From Hanleya hanleyi (Eukaryota; Mollusca; Polyplacophora; Lepidopleurida; Hanleyidae), in NCBI GenBank assembly GCA_036873755.1, contig JAVTVY010006821.1, positions 310,001 through 374,000 of the forward strand: a DNA stretch of 64,000 nt, read 5' to 3'. Of this stretch, positions 33,545 through 45,550 are shown piece by piece (position 1 is the first letter of the stretch; each line of letters begins with the position of its first letter). The position numbers were made by a program, and so were the translations under genes. The notes under the pieces are model-generated. The model was not told the DNA's origin, ran no database searches, and worked only from the letters and a program-made list of their open reading frames with translations.

Positions 33545-35746
33545 ATGGCGGCTGCCCAGGTTATAGGCATAGGACGATGTCAACTTCGCCGTTTTTCTGG
33601 TAAGTTTATCACCGGCAATTTATGCCGTCGAGATACAACGATTCCTTGTACACCACTCGTCATTTCTGTATATCGCAAAGCATTTGCCGGTCAATGATTT
33701 ATGTCGCAGCAGTCAAAATAGCCCATGTTGTTGTTGGTGTATGCAATAACATGTGCGAGGTAAATGTACGCATTGGGGGAGGAAAACGATCTCAAAATAC
33801 GCCCATATACAAACGCAGTGGACGATGCCCTATTTTTGTCGATACTACTTTCAAGCATTTGACACTGACATTATCCAACCGCCTGGTTCTTTAGAAAAAA
33901 AATCTAAAATGCCAGTAATAGGCCTGTGTGCAGATGGGGGGGGCAGTTGCCATGCACACTCAAGAATATTTCGCTCTTATGGAGATAGACAGTTTGACTG
34001 GTGGAGGAAGCCGGAGTACCCAGAGAGAACCACCGGGATTGGGGGGGGGGCGGATTGGGGAGGGGAAGATGGGGGAGGGGGGTATTTTATTTCGGCTTGC
34101 ATTTCTTGGGATGCATTTGATTTTTATATTTATTGTTTCTCAAAACTCATGTATGTCTTTGCTAATTTCCATAATGTTTACAATCTTCTGGGTTTTGTCA
34201 AAATATATCCAATTGCCCGAAATTTTTTAATAATAAATTCTATCTTAATGATTATGCACAATGTCTGTACATGGGTGGTTGTACCGACTGGTATCACTGT
34301 TCCTAGTATCTATTCTCAAATCATATGAATTCCCAATTCAATATTCATATCTGTACCATACTAAAGTTTATGATTCTGCAGTAGCTGTACATTTTTCAGC
34401 ACAGTGAATTAAAATTAATTATTGAATATACCCAATGAATTACTGGACTCAAGTCTTAAGTTTAATCTACTGCTATTGTCAAACATATGTTTGCAAAAAA
34501 ATTTGGCAGTTTATTGGCAGCTGTTGCCCATGACACAAACTTGTCACAAATCTCTTGGGAGTAATGCAGTTTAAAACCCAGCTGGTATGTTGTATGTTGT
34601 TCCTAAATACACTAGTCTCCATGTCTGCACACTTCATCGATCATTGATTAAAATGGATTGCTTGTTACTTTTGATGAACATGCTTTATACTAAGTCTATG
34701 TCTATCTTACATGTATATGCAATGAGTAATTAGAATAATATATTTTATAGAGAGCTTAATTTAATAGTGACTAATCTATTGTTATGTATGAAACAACCCA
34801 TTGAACAGAGACACATCAAGACCTATCACATCAACAACTATCGACATAGAGAAACTTGGAATTAGTGTGCTGAAGGAAGGGTGATGAATAAAGTGATAAT
34901 GTTAAAATGTAATTTCAAATGAAAATTAACCCATCAGAAAAAAACTGCAAATGAAAGAACAATTCAAACAGTCTCAATGATTTTTTTTCAACTGAGACAA
35001 AGTAAAAAGCATTTTACATTTGTAGTTTCTCTTAATTTATTGTTTAGAAATTTTTCTGATATACATGATGTAGGCCTACTGCTAGGATAAAAGATCAGTT
35101 TTCCCCATGATAACTTTGTTCCCTTTCAATTTGGTACCAATTTCAATTAACATTTTATATGGTCATTTATCATTTCCATTTCTTTATTCACAGGCAGTCA
35201 TCTTTGACCATTGCTTCAACACCATGATAGTTTTCAGTATTGATTCCACCGGTATGTATGAACAAATTTCACACATACATGATGTATTATTTAATTAGCC
35301 CGGTAAAATCTCAATGATACATAATCATGACAATTAAAGAAGTTTGAGCAGACACATGTATTAAGTGTCAAACACTATTCTTTATTTTTCTTGTTTTTAC
35401 ATATCATACCCAATCAATTGATCCAAATTTATCATTTGCCTACAGCCAACAGTCGTACACCATATAACAATTTTGGTTTTTATCTCCGAACACTCTTTCC
35501 ATTAGCAAATGATCCTAATAATTTGACAAATGTAAATTATATATCCGGCCACATAATCTCGGTTGCAAAATATTCATTCCGTAAGTTACAAGGGCATTCA
35601 TGAAATAATATACTATATTACAACTTTTTATTCTTGTTCAATTTCTAGGTCATAAACGGGTGTGCCAGTTTGATGATTGCAGTACAACTGCAGGTCACCT
35701 TCATGGGCATCCCCCAACCTTTGTCAGTCCTGAGACACCAACTTGA
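33545..35746 (+). CDS. Small three-exon gene model, ~95 residues, product unrecognised
   Basis: Exon 1 is 33545-33599 (MAAAQVIGIGRCQLRRFS plus one base, donor CTG|GTAAGT). Exon 2 is 35446-35580 (acceptor TTTGCCTACAG, donor TCC|GTAAGT). Exon 3 is 35649-35746 (acceptor TTTCTAG, TGA at 35744). All junctions are phase 1, exon 2 is open for all 135 bases (YNNFGFYLRTLFPLANDPNN), and exon 3 carries CQFDDCSTTAGHLHGH. AATAAA lies 55 bases past the stop. The basic, Arg/Ser-rich N-terminus resembles a mitochondrial targeting peptide. No family was recognised. Splice phases and the poly(A) signal are the support; an alternative small exon at 35191-35248 would bring an early stop. Confidence 0.5.
33945..34055 (-). 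mobile_element. tRNA-SINE body fragment
   Basis: Reversed match to the 12.7-12.8 kb SINE: GGTGGTTCTCTCTGGGTACT, CCGGCTTCCTCCACCAGTCA and ACTGTCTATCTCCATAAGAG. Head and tail are lost; G-runs flank it (34040-34080). It is in intron 1 of the small gene. Confidence 0.8.
34100..35440. other. Intron 1 of the small gene, AT-rich
   Basis: Apart from the SINE fragment no repeat or exon is well supported. Confidence 0.4.
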
Positions 35747-35801
35747 TGGAACTATTGTCTGAATTCCAGCAAATGAAAAGTTGTAATAATACAGAACAAA
35801 C

Positions 35802-35807
35802 AATAAA
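35802..35807 (+). terminator. Poly(A) signal AATAAA of the small gene
   Basis: Canonical hexamer 55 bases after the TGA at 35744-35746. Confidence 0.5.
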
Positions 35808-35829
35808 TAATACTATATGATAGTTATGT

Positions 35830-38800
35830 TTCTTGCTGGTCCACATCAGTAATGTATTCAGTATTCTACAATATATCAGAGACCATGATAAGACTTAATC
35901 ACAGTCAATATGTATCATATAGTGGTGAATGTCTTAGAGACCCATACAGTTGATCATTGATATAAGCCCACATAAATATGATGTCGCAAAAGTCCACTTG
36001 CTTATCTCACTTACATGTATGTTGATTATTGTGATTAAATCCAACACCCTTCAACAGCCTAAGGAAAAAAATAGCATGATTTCAGATGACACTAAGGTAA
36101 GCCAACCACATGAATGACATAACTGGGTACATAGTGAATTTCAGGAGTTAGCATTGAGCCGGTATAATTGATTATGTCCAGGGGACCAAGTACAACTGAG
36201 CCCAAAATCAGAGTTATTCTGCTATTTAAAGGAAAGGCAGATTGTCAACAGGAAATGGGTCAATCTTGTCTCCTGCAGAATTAGAACAAGAGGCTATCAA
36301 AACATTCCAGACGTGCTCAATTAATATTTTGTTAAAGGGATGAACCACGAAATGATTTATGATAATGTTTTGTATAGACTTACCACCTTCTGATATAATA
36401 AATGAAAAAGTACTGGTACCATATTGTCTCAAATATTTCACACCTCCGACGACCTTTAATCGTTCAAGCTCATTAATACTATACTGAAAAGACTACAGGC
36501 TTATTCCAAGCTGTCCCGAGGAACCATGCGAATGTTATATCCAAGTTTTATTACGTACATATAGTTTACCATGAATTTGAAATAATTGATGCAAAGAATT
36601 CGATTGTAGAGTTGATTATCGATATGCCTAATCTGAAAATATTGTCATTCTATTAAATTCTTATACGTTCTCAGTTCAAATATTGTGCGCGTCATAATGT
36701 TTTTTTTTTCGCTTGGTGATTTGTATCCGCGTTGGCATTAACATATAATCTCGAGGGCCACAAACCACTGAATATTAACAATCCTTATGGCTATATATTT
36801 GCTGAACAATGATAACAGTAATAAATCGCCTTTCCTAACGAACCAACTAACTCTCTGGATAAAGTCGATCTTTTCCGCGAAAACTCAATGTAAATAAATT
36901 CGTGTTTCTAATAGGGCTTAACGGCGATACAATGACGTCATCACTGAATAATCTCATTACGAGTATCCTCATGTAAAATTTATGTTCGATTGTTGATACG
37001 ATATAATTTCTATCGATATAATATCAGATTCTACCAGGCTGATAAGTAAATTGCCAAATGTGAATCCAAAACAGAATATACAATAGTGCATTTCTGGTTG
37101 GTCATGAAGATACCATCAAAAGCGAAATGCATGTGGGTGCAATTATGATGGACATACAAAAAGTGGAGACCATGGCGTCTATGCATTATTCTCGCCAGTC
37201 AAAAATAAAAAACGGTATATCGATAACTTTAAGTAGAAAGAATAGTGATGGTATAAAGATAAAATCATGTTTTCATTCTATCTACCCATATAATTAAAAA
37301 CAATAATGGTTGAGGAATAGAGAGACGAGGTCCACCCAATGTCTTGATTAACATATTAAATCTCAAAAAGTATTCATCAAATCAACTAGAAATAATTTGA
37401 TTTTGATTTATACTAATTTCTAAAAAAGTGGTATTTCAAATGAGCTTCAAAGATGGGCATCTCAGACCAGAATTTCTTTATTACACATTTTTGGCATTTG
37501 TAGGTTAAAAGGAACTAACTATTTTCCCTATCCATGACTTTGTTGAAAGACCTGATTTTATTTAACAAACTTACTTTAATGAAAGCAGACCAATAATTCG
37601 CGGATGCTATGGTTGTAGGTTAAAATGCACTAAATGACGCCTGTTCCCCCAAAGGCCGATGTTCGTGGTAAGAATATCTCAGTTGTGTTATTATTGGATA
37701 ATATCAAGGGTAGGTTTTAGTGGGTTCCGCATGTTGTCGAGGTTGAGATTTATTCTCAGTGACATCAAAAATTTATGACTATGACAACCCAGAATGTTAG
37801 AACAACAGCGACGTCCACGTGATTAGCCATGACTGATGAAAAGAACTCGTCCCAGAATACAATTTGCGTTCTCAACAAATCAGTGAACGCAGTGTGGCGT
37901 GGTATTTCCAGCACTGGCGTGTTTTAGACTACAATACAGGGAGGTAAGTTTTCTAAAGGCACGCTGAAGCTTTGATACTTTGCTGCTTCTCATATTCATC
38001 GTACTCTATACGGCTGATACGCTTTGCTTGTATGAAAAGACGGCGTCAACCAGTCCTAATTTGACTGAAACAAGGCACTTTTTTACTACTTCCTGTTGAA
38101 GACAATACTGAAATGCCACCCGCCGTAAATATTGTCAGTACTCTTTTATAACTCGGAGGATTTACATGAAAATTACAGAGGATATTTCGGGCTCAGCGGT
38201 TTCCAGCTACCAGCATATTATCTGAATATGAACCAATCGTAGAGGCTGTCTGTCCCATAGTTCGATATATTCAGGGTACCGATACGAACATTGCTCGACA
38301 GGCCGAATAGGTGATCTTTCCTCCCAGGTAAGTGAAAGTAATAAGGGGAAATCCACAAATGTTTGCCATTTCAATAATAAAGCTTATAATGTGATAACGG
38401 CGCTGGTAACAATATTATAGCCCAGCTTAAAGAAAGTAAAGATACTAGGGGTTATAGACTCCTATACTGAAACATGCCATTTGTCTTTTGAAATATCCCC
38501 AATATTCAGGGAATTCAATTCATGTCATTTTATGATATAGCAATGTCTTACTTTTATGCGATAATAGATTGTGAATAAAAACGAAGGCCAGGAGACAAGA
38601 TTGTGTGAATATAGGAACGACTGGTATTTATTTACAATATTCAACATGGTTATAATCCATCAACATCAAATATATCAATATATACAAAAGTCTGATAGGA
38701 TCATGGAGATAAATGCAGTGAATGAGAGTACGAAGTTTCGTAGACTTCATAGTATGGCAGCCTGATCGGATGTGAAAACCGACACGAGTTTATATACTCT

Positions 38801-39390
38801 GCATATTCCTGACATAATTATATAAAGGAAAGCTCTACATGTATATCATCAGGCAGATGTAGGCTTTCGGCAATAGTTAGCGTCATCCATTGTTTAGGGA
38901 AACATCCCGTGGCTTGACAGTTATCAAAAATGTTCCTTCTCAATATATACAAGAGTTATTGTCAATGCCTTTCGACAATTCATGAATATACACATTATAA
39001 ACATAGCTATGTGTAGCATGTGCCTACATTTAATATCTTGAGCTGTCAGCGAGTGTTCGGATCTATCATTATCAGATCTATTTCCTCCCGATCATTTGTG
39101 AGTCAATGTCGAACACGATAGTTGGAGAACCAGTTGATTCCTGGGTCTGCTAGTCCAGATTTCCGCTCTTGCAGTATCACCGGATATCTTCATCTACTTG
39201 GGCTCCAACATGCTCTGATTTTCTATCAATATATCGGGGCTGAATGGAAGGTAACACACTGGACGGTCGACATGGCCGGACATCGAGCTATCGGGATGGC
39301 CATCTGTAATTCAAATAGAAATGATACCGCATGAAAAGGGAAATTTGAAACGTCAAAAAAGACAATTGTATTTTGAAACTGTATGCTTGT
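35830..39390. other. AT-rich intergenic, one weak exon candidate
   Basis: Only the candidate exon at 36384-36483 stands out. No transposon ends or RNA genes were recognised. Confidence 0.4.
36384..36483 (-). CDS. Candidate internal exon, product unrecognised
   Basis: 100 bases between a good acceptor (TAGTCTTTTCAG) and donor (GGTG|GTAAGT), open in one frame: YSINELERLKVVGGVKYLRQ, then YGTSTFSFIISEG. The composition looks protein-like, but no family was recognised and no partner exon was identified. Confidence 0.28.
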
Positions 39391-39393
39391 GAA

Positions 39394-39399
39394 TTTATT
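39394..39399 (-). terminator. Poly(A) signal AATAAA of nanos
   Basis: AATAAA on the minus strand about 105 bases after the nanos stop, predicting a short 3'UTR. No Pumilio-type TGTANATA box was seen in it. Confidence 0.5.
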
Positions 39400-39504
39400 A
39401 TAAACAGAAATAACTTGATATTTAAGGTAATGGTGAAGTGTGGTTTCATGCTTTGTAATAACTGCCTAGGTGTATATAGAATTCACAGAAGAGTTGGGTT
39501 TACC

Positions 39505-39984
39505 TCAAGGCAGACTGTTGGGTTTGTATGGACAATACTTGACGGTGTGCGCCTTGTCCCCGGTTGACTCACAGATAGGACAAGTGTACCGACGGAGGAC
39601 AGGACAGGTAACTGTTCCCATGGAATCTCTCAGCACGTGCCCACCGTAGATGGACAGGGTTTCTCCATTCTTCTTGCAGAAAACGCAAACAGAATGTGCG
39701 CGCATTTCTTCCGGGCGGACTGGCAGTGGAGAATGTCCGACAACCGAGTATGTCTGGTGGCTCCATCCATCGGATTGGCAGGCCGGTCGTACGGACTCTC
39801 GGGAACGTCTGGTGTCTGTATCGTCGTCCTGTGCCCAGAATCCCCCATACGGGCTCGCAATGTTCGATGGACTCGTTGCTTCCTTATTTCTCGAGACAGA
39901 AATGTCTTCGTCAGTTAACATCCAGGGCCAGGTGTTGAAGACTGGGGGTTCTGATGATGGCGGGCTAACCTGACTGCCCGACAT
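39505..39984 (-). CDS. nanos: Nanos-type RNA-binding zinc-finger protein
   Basis: 159 codons from ATG 39984, in one exon. The C-terminal half holds a complete Nanos zinc finger. The first knuckle is CVFC-x12-H-x10-C and the second CPIC-x7-H-x4-C, with the family strings VTCPVLRRYTCPIC and GDKAHTVKYCP. Nanos proteins repress translation with Pumilio and the CCR4-NOT complex in germline and stem cells. Near the N-terminus, VFNTWPWML (residues ~15-23) resembles the F-x2-W-x3-L pattern of the NOT1-interacting motif of animal Nanos proteins (inference). The LINE tail begins about 4 bp upstream of the ATG, so the native 5'UTR and promoter are displaced. The frame stays open into the LINE, which could add 21 residues from ATG 40047. 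Nothing in the ORF looks broken. Confidence 0.93.
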   Translation of the reverse strand: MSGSQVSPPSSEPPVFNTWPWMLTDEDISVSRNKEATSPSNIASPYGGFWAQDDDTDTRRSRESVRPACQSDGWSHQTYSVVGHSPLPVRPEEMRAHSVCVFCKKNGETLSIYGGHVLRDSMGTVTCPVLRRYTCPICESTGDKAHTVKYCPYKPNSLP

Positions 39985-40369
39985 ACAGAATAGAATAGAA
40001 TAGAATAGATTTATTTGCATAAATATGCCCGGGTGGGCTAAAAGCACAACATATTATAAAAACAAACATAGCGTACTAATGAACAATATACAAATTCGGG
40101 TTCCCCTGAGCTTGTTGCTTTATACTAAATACGAAGGGGGCCTAGTGTTGGTCAGTTAAATACGAGCCATCAAGCATGAACAGATGCCTCCCAGATACAC
40201 TAGATGTTGCATCCGGGGAACATCCATTCATATCCAACGTTCGTACCCAATCGACCAACATCAAGCTCCCATAGGCGAATAATTATCAGGTATAAAACTG
40301 CATGGTGACAGGAGAGATTAGACATACATGGATAATGAGGGGATTGATGCGCTCTAAGCAATAAATATG

Positions 40370-43300
40370 CTATAACAATTGGAAACAATCATATATATAC
40401 TTCGCAACTGCTTCCATCACCCATTGATTTGTCGACGACAGTATGTCACGAATCGTGAGGTTATTTGTATCATATTTTATAAATGGGCATATAATGTTCA
40501 AAAGACACTGTCGCTCTTTAGCGAATCTTGAGCATTCCAACAGGAAGTGAGTTTCACTATCAACAATTTTCCAATGTTCACATACTCGGTCATCTCTGGG
40601 AATTCCATGATAGCGCCCTCTTTCTATCTGTAGTTTGTGGGCGCTTATTCGAAGTTGGAAGAGGGCAGTTCGGTGTTTTCTATCCTGAATCGACATTATG
40701 GTGCCTTCAGCTTCAAATTTAGTTTTTATGATACAATATGTATCTAATTTACTAAAGTTTGATATCTTGTTTTTCCAGTTATTGGAATAAGTTTCATTGA
40801 GTTTCTTTTTAACATATTTCAAAGTAGCTTTACGGGATTTGCAGAATTGGTTTTCCCAGAGGTGATCGCATCCAACTTCAGACAATATATTTCTCATAAA
40901 GTAAATCCAGTTTTTGCAGTTGAACATTCTGTTTTCCTCGACCTGTTCGAGGTAGGCATTATACAATAGCGAGGATGGGTCCGCAGATAAAATATGTGTA
41001 TAATAATTCACACTTTTTAGGATGGCAAACAATTTGACTGGGGTTCTTCCAAGTTCACCAAGGACTGCATAATTAGTCGCTTTGGAGTGGACTCCTAACA
41101 ATTTTTTACAATATTTATTCTGAACAACTTCAGTCTCATTTTCTTTTCTAAGGATAACTTCCACATTATTAGCATCTAAAGTTTTGTTCAAATAGCCAAT
41201 CCATATCTCAGAACCATACGGTAAAATGGGTTGGATAATACAGTCAAACAATTTACAGGCTATGTTAATGTTTAGTTCAGTGGGATTAACGGCATATCTG
41301 AGGCAGAACAATGCCTTCTTGGCTCTGCTAGCAAGGTTCTCTATGGCAGAGTTAAAATGACCATTTGCATGTAGCACAACTCCAAGATAGGTGTATTTCT
41401 TTACACATTCTATCTGATCTTTACCGATACAAAATTTGTGATTAAGGCTTCTATTACTTCCAAAGGCAACTATTTTTGTTTTTTTGATATTCACCGATAG
41501 ACCCCAAGCTGTGAGGTATATGCCAAGTTTATCAAGTTTCCGCTGTAGGTCATTTCTGTCCAGCGATAACAGTACGATATCATCAGAATATGCTAAGCAT
41601 TGAACATACTCATTCCAGATACGAGGGGAGTTATTATTATGACTATCAAATTCTAACAACAGGTCATTAATATAGATATTAAACAAAATCGGACTTAAAA
41701 TATTACCTTGGTGTACACCCCTAGCTACAGGGAAGGTGTCACTCATACAGATGTTGGTTTTAACTCTAGACTGACTGTGGAGGTACATATTTTTAATAGT
41801 ATTATATATATTACCCGATATACCAGCCTTTTGGAGTTTCAAGAAAAGTCCTTCATGCCACACCGAATCAAAAGCTTTGTTAAAGTCAATAAAGCAGGTA
41901 TAAAGCTTTTGTTTTTCCGAATATATTTGTCTACCAAAGTTTTCATTACAAAAATATGGCCAGCTATTCTATTGCCCTTTTTGAAGCCTAACTGGGACTT
42001 GGAAATTAGACCATTTTTATCTGCATAGGATACTAATCTATTATTAAGGACAGAGCAGAATAATTTGCCCACACAACTATTCAGGGTAATGCCCCTGTAG
42101 TTGTTTGGGTCTAACATGTTACCATTTTTATGAACTGGAAATACCAAACCGGTTGCCCATATTTTTGGGAATTGACCCAAGGAAAGGACCTTATTGAATA
42201 AGCGGAGAAGGATCTCGTTAATATATGGATAGGCTGCAGAAATCATTTTATTACTAATGCTATCAGCACCACATGCTTTATTGTGTTTGAGTGTTTTCAC
42301 TACTTCCGAAATTTCTTTTTCAGTTATGATATAATTTAACTCAGAGAAGGATGGGCAGCTTTCCAAGTCGGATAATTCCTTTTTTACTTCCATTTCACGG
42401 GCGTCAACTTATTAAATGCACATTTGAGCTATGCAGGTTTCTATAATGGTCGAACCAGGTATTCATGTCTATTTTACTTGTGCTTTTATCTGAATTGGCT
42501 TGTTTTAACTTTTTTAGGGAGTCCCAACATTTTGTGGGGTCCTCATTTACGGAATGATTTAATTCATTCAGTAATTTCCGTCGATAATTTGATTTACAAT
42601 GTCTAACCTTCTGTCTATATTGTTTTTGCTTACTGAAGTATTTTGCCTTAATTTTTCGATTTAAAATGTCCCTGTTGAATGCATTGTTCAAACTAGACAT
42701 TTCTTTGCGCAAGTTTTTACAATCTTTATCATACCAGGGTTTGTCAATATGGTCACTTTTATTGGATAATTGAAGTGGGGGCTGATTTTTTGTATGCTGT
42801 GGTCAGCTGCCTGTGCAAGTAAATCACCTAGATGTGTTGTACATAACTCAACATTGGTTTGCTCTATATCCTTCAGTATATCCGAGGAGCTTATAAGATT
42901 TGACAAGTGATAGCCAAAATTTGAGGCCTTTTCCTTGTCCCAGATATATTTTGGGGGTAATGGGAAGGAAGCAGGGGGTGGTAGGTTTGAGGTTAAATTG
43001 GATTGACTCCACAGTCCAGTTTTGCGTTTTACAGATATTGCCTTATGGTCTGACATACAAGTAAAAGGGTGTATTTTCAACTCTAATATAGATCGCCTTA
43101 AACTGGCATTTACAATAATGTAATCAACAACACTATTTCCCAATTCAGTTATGCAAGTGAATTCACCGAATAGATCACCTGGTGTACGTCCATTAAGAAT
43201 TCTGCACTGATAAGACTTGCAAAGATCAATGAGCTTTTTACCCATATTTTGGACAACCAGATCCATAGAATTTCTTGTCAGGGGTAGATCACTTGCATAA

Positions 43301-43895
43301 CAATCAGGAACTGGTACGTGGGTAGTATCCCCATCATCACAGATATAATCCTGAAGTGAACTAGTACGTGCAAATCATGATGTCTCCCCTGCCACCATAA
43401 ACAGATATATCATTCTCAAGCTTATCAAATAGCTCATTAGTGAACTCTTTACCAAATGTAGAGTTGTCAGGAGGGATATAGCAGATACATATATATAAAT
43501 CGTTATTCATACCAAATACTGTTTTACACAATTTGACCCATATTGCAGATTCACAAAGATTGTTTTTTATCGGAGAAACTCCATCTACAGTTTCATCCCT
43601 TACAAAAAGGGCTACACCACCAGAGGCTTTTCTGGCACGTGCATGTTTCGGTCTATTCTTTATATTTTTTAGAGTGAAACCAGGGATAGACATATCCGAT
43701 TCAATTGAAAGCATGGATTTCGGTCAAGCCGATTATATCAAAAGAATTACAGATTTCGTGAAAGATTGGAGAATGGAGTTTGTTTTGTCTAATGCCATGT
43801 AGTTTTTGGATCAAGCCGTTAATATTCCAGACTCCGATTCTCACAGCATTGGTACATGTAGTATACATTATGGGTGTACAAATTTTGAGTAGCAC
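40370..43895 (-). pseudogene. LINE ORF2: APE endonuclease and reverse transcriptase, broken
   Basis: The endonuclease shows WNINGL, GLTEIHA (catalytic Glu), the RTPGDLFGEFTC..SVVDYI segment and SDHKAI (catalytic Asp-His). RT blocks follow: NKACGADSISNKMI, FPVHKNGNMLDPNNYRGITL, SQLGFKKGNR, a split FNKAFDSVW block, GVHQGNILSPILFNIYIND and the palm box, here AYSDDIVLL (Ala to Ser change before DD). At least four frame changes (near 43700, 43290, 42700, 42400 and 41850) break it. The 497-codon frame at 41863-40370 is the best preserved part and ends in a zf-RVT-like tail (RVCEHWKI, HFLLECSRF). Confidence 0.9.
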
Positions 43896-44194
43896 TTTTC
43901 GAGTGAGATTTTCGGAAGGACTGAGTGTAGAGATGGAGGACCTTCGTTCGAGGTAAATTATACAATAATATCTTCAGATACATAATGGGTTTTAAGAAGG
44001 TACGTAATACCTTGTCCAGTATAACACCATTTAAGAGTGGGTTGAAATTTGAATTACATATACAATACACATATGAATTCATCATTATGGCACATAGAGT
44101 GTCAGTAATTATACAAGGATTAAGTTCAAAGATCACAGCTAGAACTCCTTAACATGTTAGAGTAAATCTCTGGTTGTTCATCAATCGCAAAATT

Positions 44195-45065
44195 ACATAC
44201 ATTTAAATCTGGGCACATAGGACAGTTACCAGATTAGATTACAATAATAAAATTACATTAGTCAGTTTTTTATCACACAGATTTGACTAAAATTTTAGAT
44301 AAATAATTAAAATATTCATATTCAGACAGGTCTAGATTTTATATTCTGACTAGATAAGTCTAGCGACTAAGCGCATAATTAAAATGCATAAGATAGAATC
44401 AAAACCACATTCCTGAATTTGATTACAAGAAAACAATAGTATGATCAATGAATTATTACATATTATCAATTAGATCAGGAGATAGGGCAGTTACCAGATT
44501 AGATTACAATATTAAAATTACATTAGTCAGTTTTTTATCACGCAGATTTGACTTAAATTTTAGATAAATAATTAAAATATTCACATTCAGACAAGTCTAG
44601 ATTTTATATTCTGACTAGTTAAGTCTAGCGACTAAGCGCATAATTAAAATGCATAAGATATAGGAATCAAGACCACATTCCTGAATTTGATTAGAAGAAA
44701 AGAATAGTATAATCAATGATTACATATTATCAATTAGATCAGGAAATTCAATTGTTCCATATTGCAATTACAGGTTACATACATTTAAATCTGGATACAT
44801 AGGACAGTTACCAGATTAGGTTACAATAATAAAATTACATTAGTGAGTTTTTTATCACACAGATTTGACTAAAATTTTAGATAAATGATTAAAATATTCA
44901 CATTCAGACAGGTCTAGAATTTTATATTCTGACTAGATAAGTCTAGCGACTAAGCGCATAATTAAAATGCATAAGATATAGGAATCAAGACCACATTCCT
45001 GAATTTGATTACAAGAAAAGAATAGTATAATCAATGAATTATTACATATTATCAATTAGATCAGG
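44195..45065. repeat. Three ~270-315 bp tandem units in the ORF1-ORF2 spacer
   Basis: Each unit has CAGTTACCAGATTAGRTTAC (near 44223, 44488, 44804), TTTTTTATCACRCAGATTTG, TATATTCTGACTAG, GTCTAGCGACTAAGCGCATA and CACATTCCTGAATTTGATTA. Units are ~90% alike or better, so the array expanded recently compared with the decay of ORF2. Confidence 0.9.
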
Positions 45066-45069
45066 CGAT

Positions 45070-45550
45070 TGTTCCATATTGCAATTACGGGTTCCACCCC
45101 AGTTAATAGCACTATTTTTCAGTTTGGACAACTTGTAGAACAGGGGGCTATATTTATCAATCTCATTAGTTTTATCATTCGGAATATGGTGTTGACTATC
45201 TTCGCTTGTAAAGTACATGTAAGCTATGTACAACCTACAGTTTGGTTAAATGAAAGCTAACAAGTTGAAGTATTAAAACCTGGAATTAAATTCAGTTGAT
45301 GGACTATGTAAATATATTAACAGCAGGGCCTGATTTAGGGCAATTTTAAACCTGTTATGAAGGGTCTGGGCTCAAGAGTTAGGGCACCCAAATGAGGAAA
45401 ATTCAATAAATCTCACAGAAGGCTGGTAAAGAAGCTCATTCAGCTCTCTCAGGGCACAAAAGGGTGCCCGAACTCATGGCCTCTATCAGCCCTAGTAACA
45501 TTTAGTTGTGTAGTTTGGCCAAGATTATATCAGCTAAAAAAGTCAAGCTA
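45070..45550. other. Rest of the LINE inter-ORF spacer
   Basis: No gene is seen; the 63-codon frames on both strands are unsupported. The spacer is unusually long for a two-ORF LINE. Confidence 0.5.

Noticed and set aside
44160..45065. CRISPR-like repeat array
   Set aside because: Units are ~300 bp, contiguous and without spacers, in a eukaryotic LINE.
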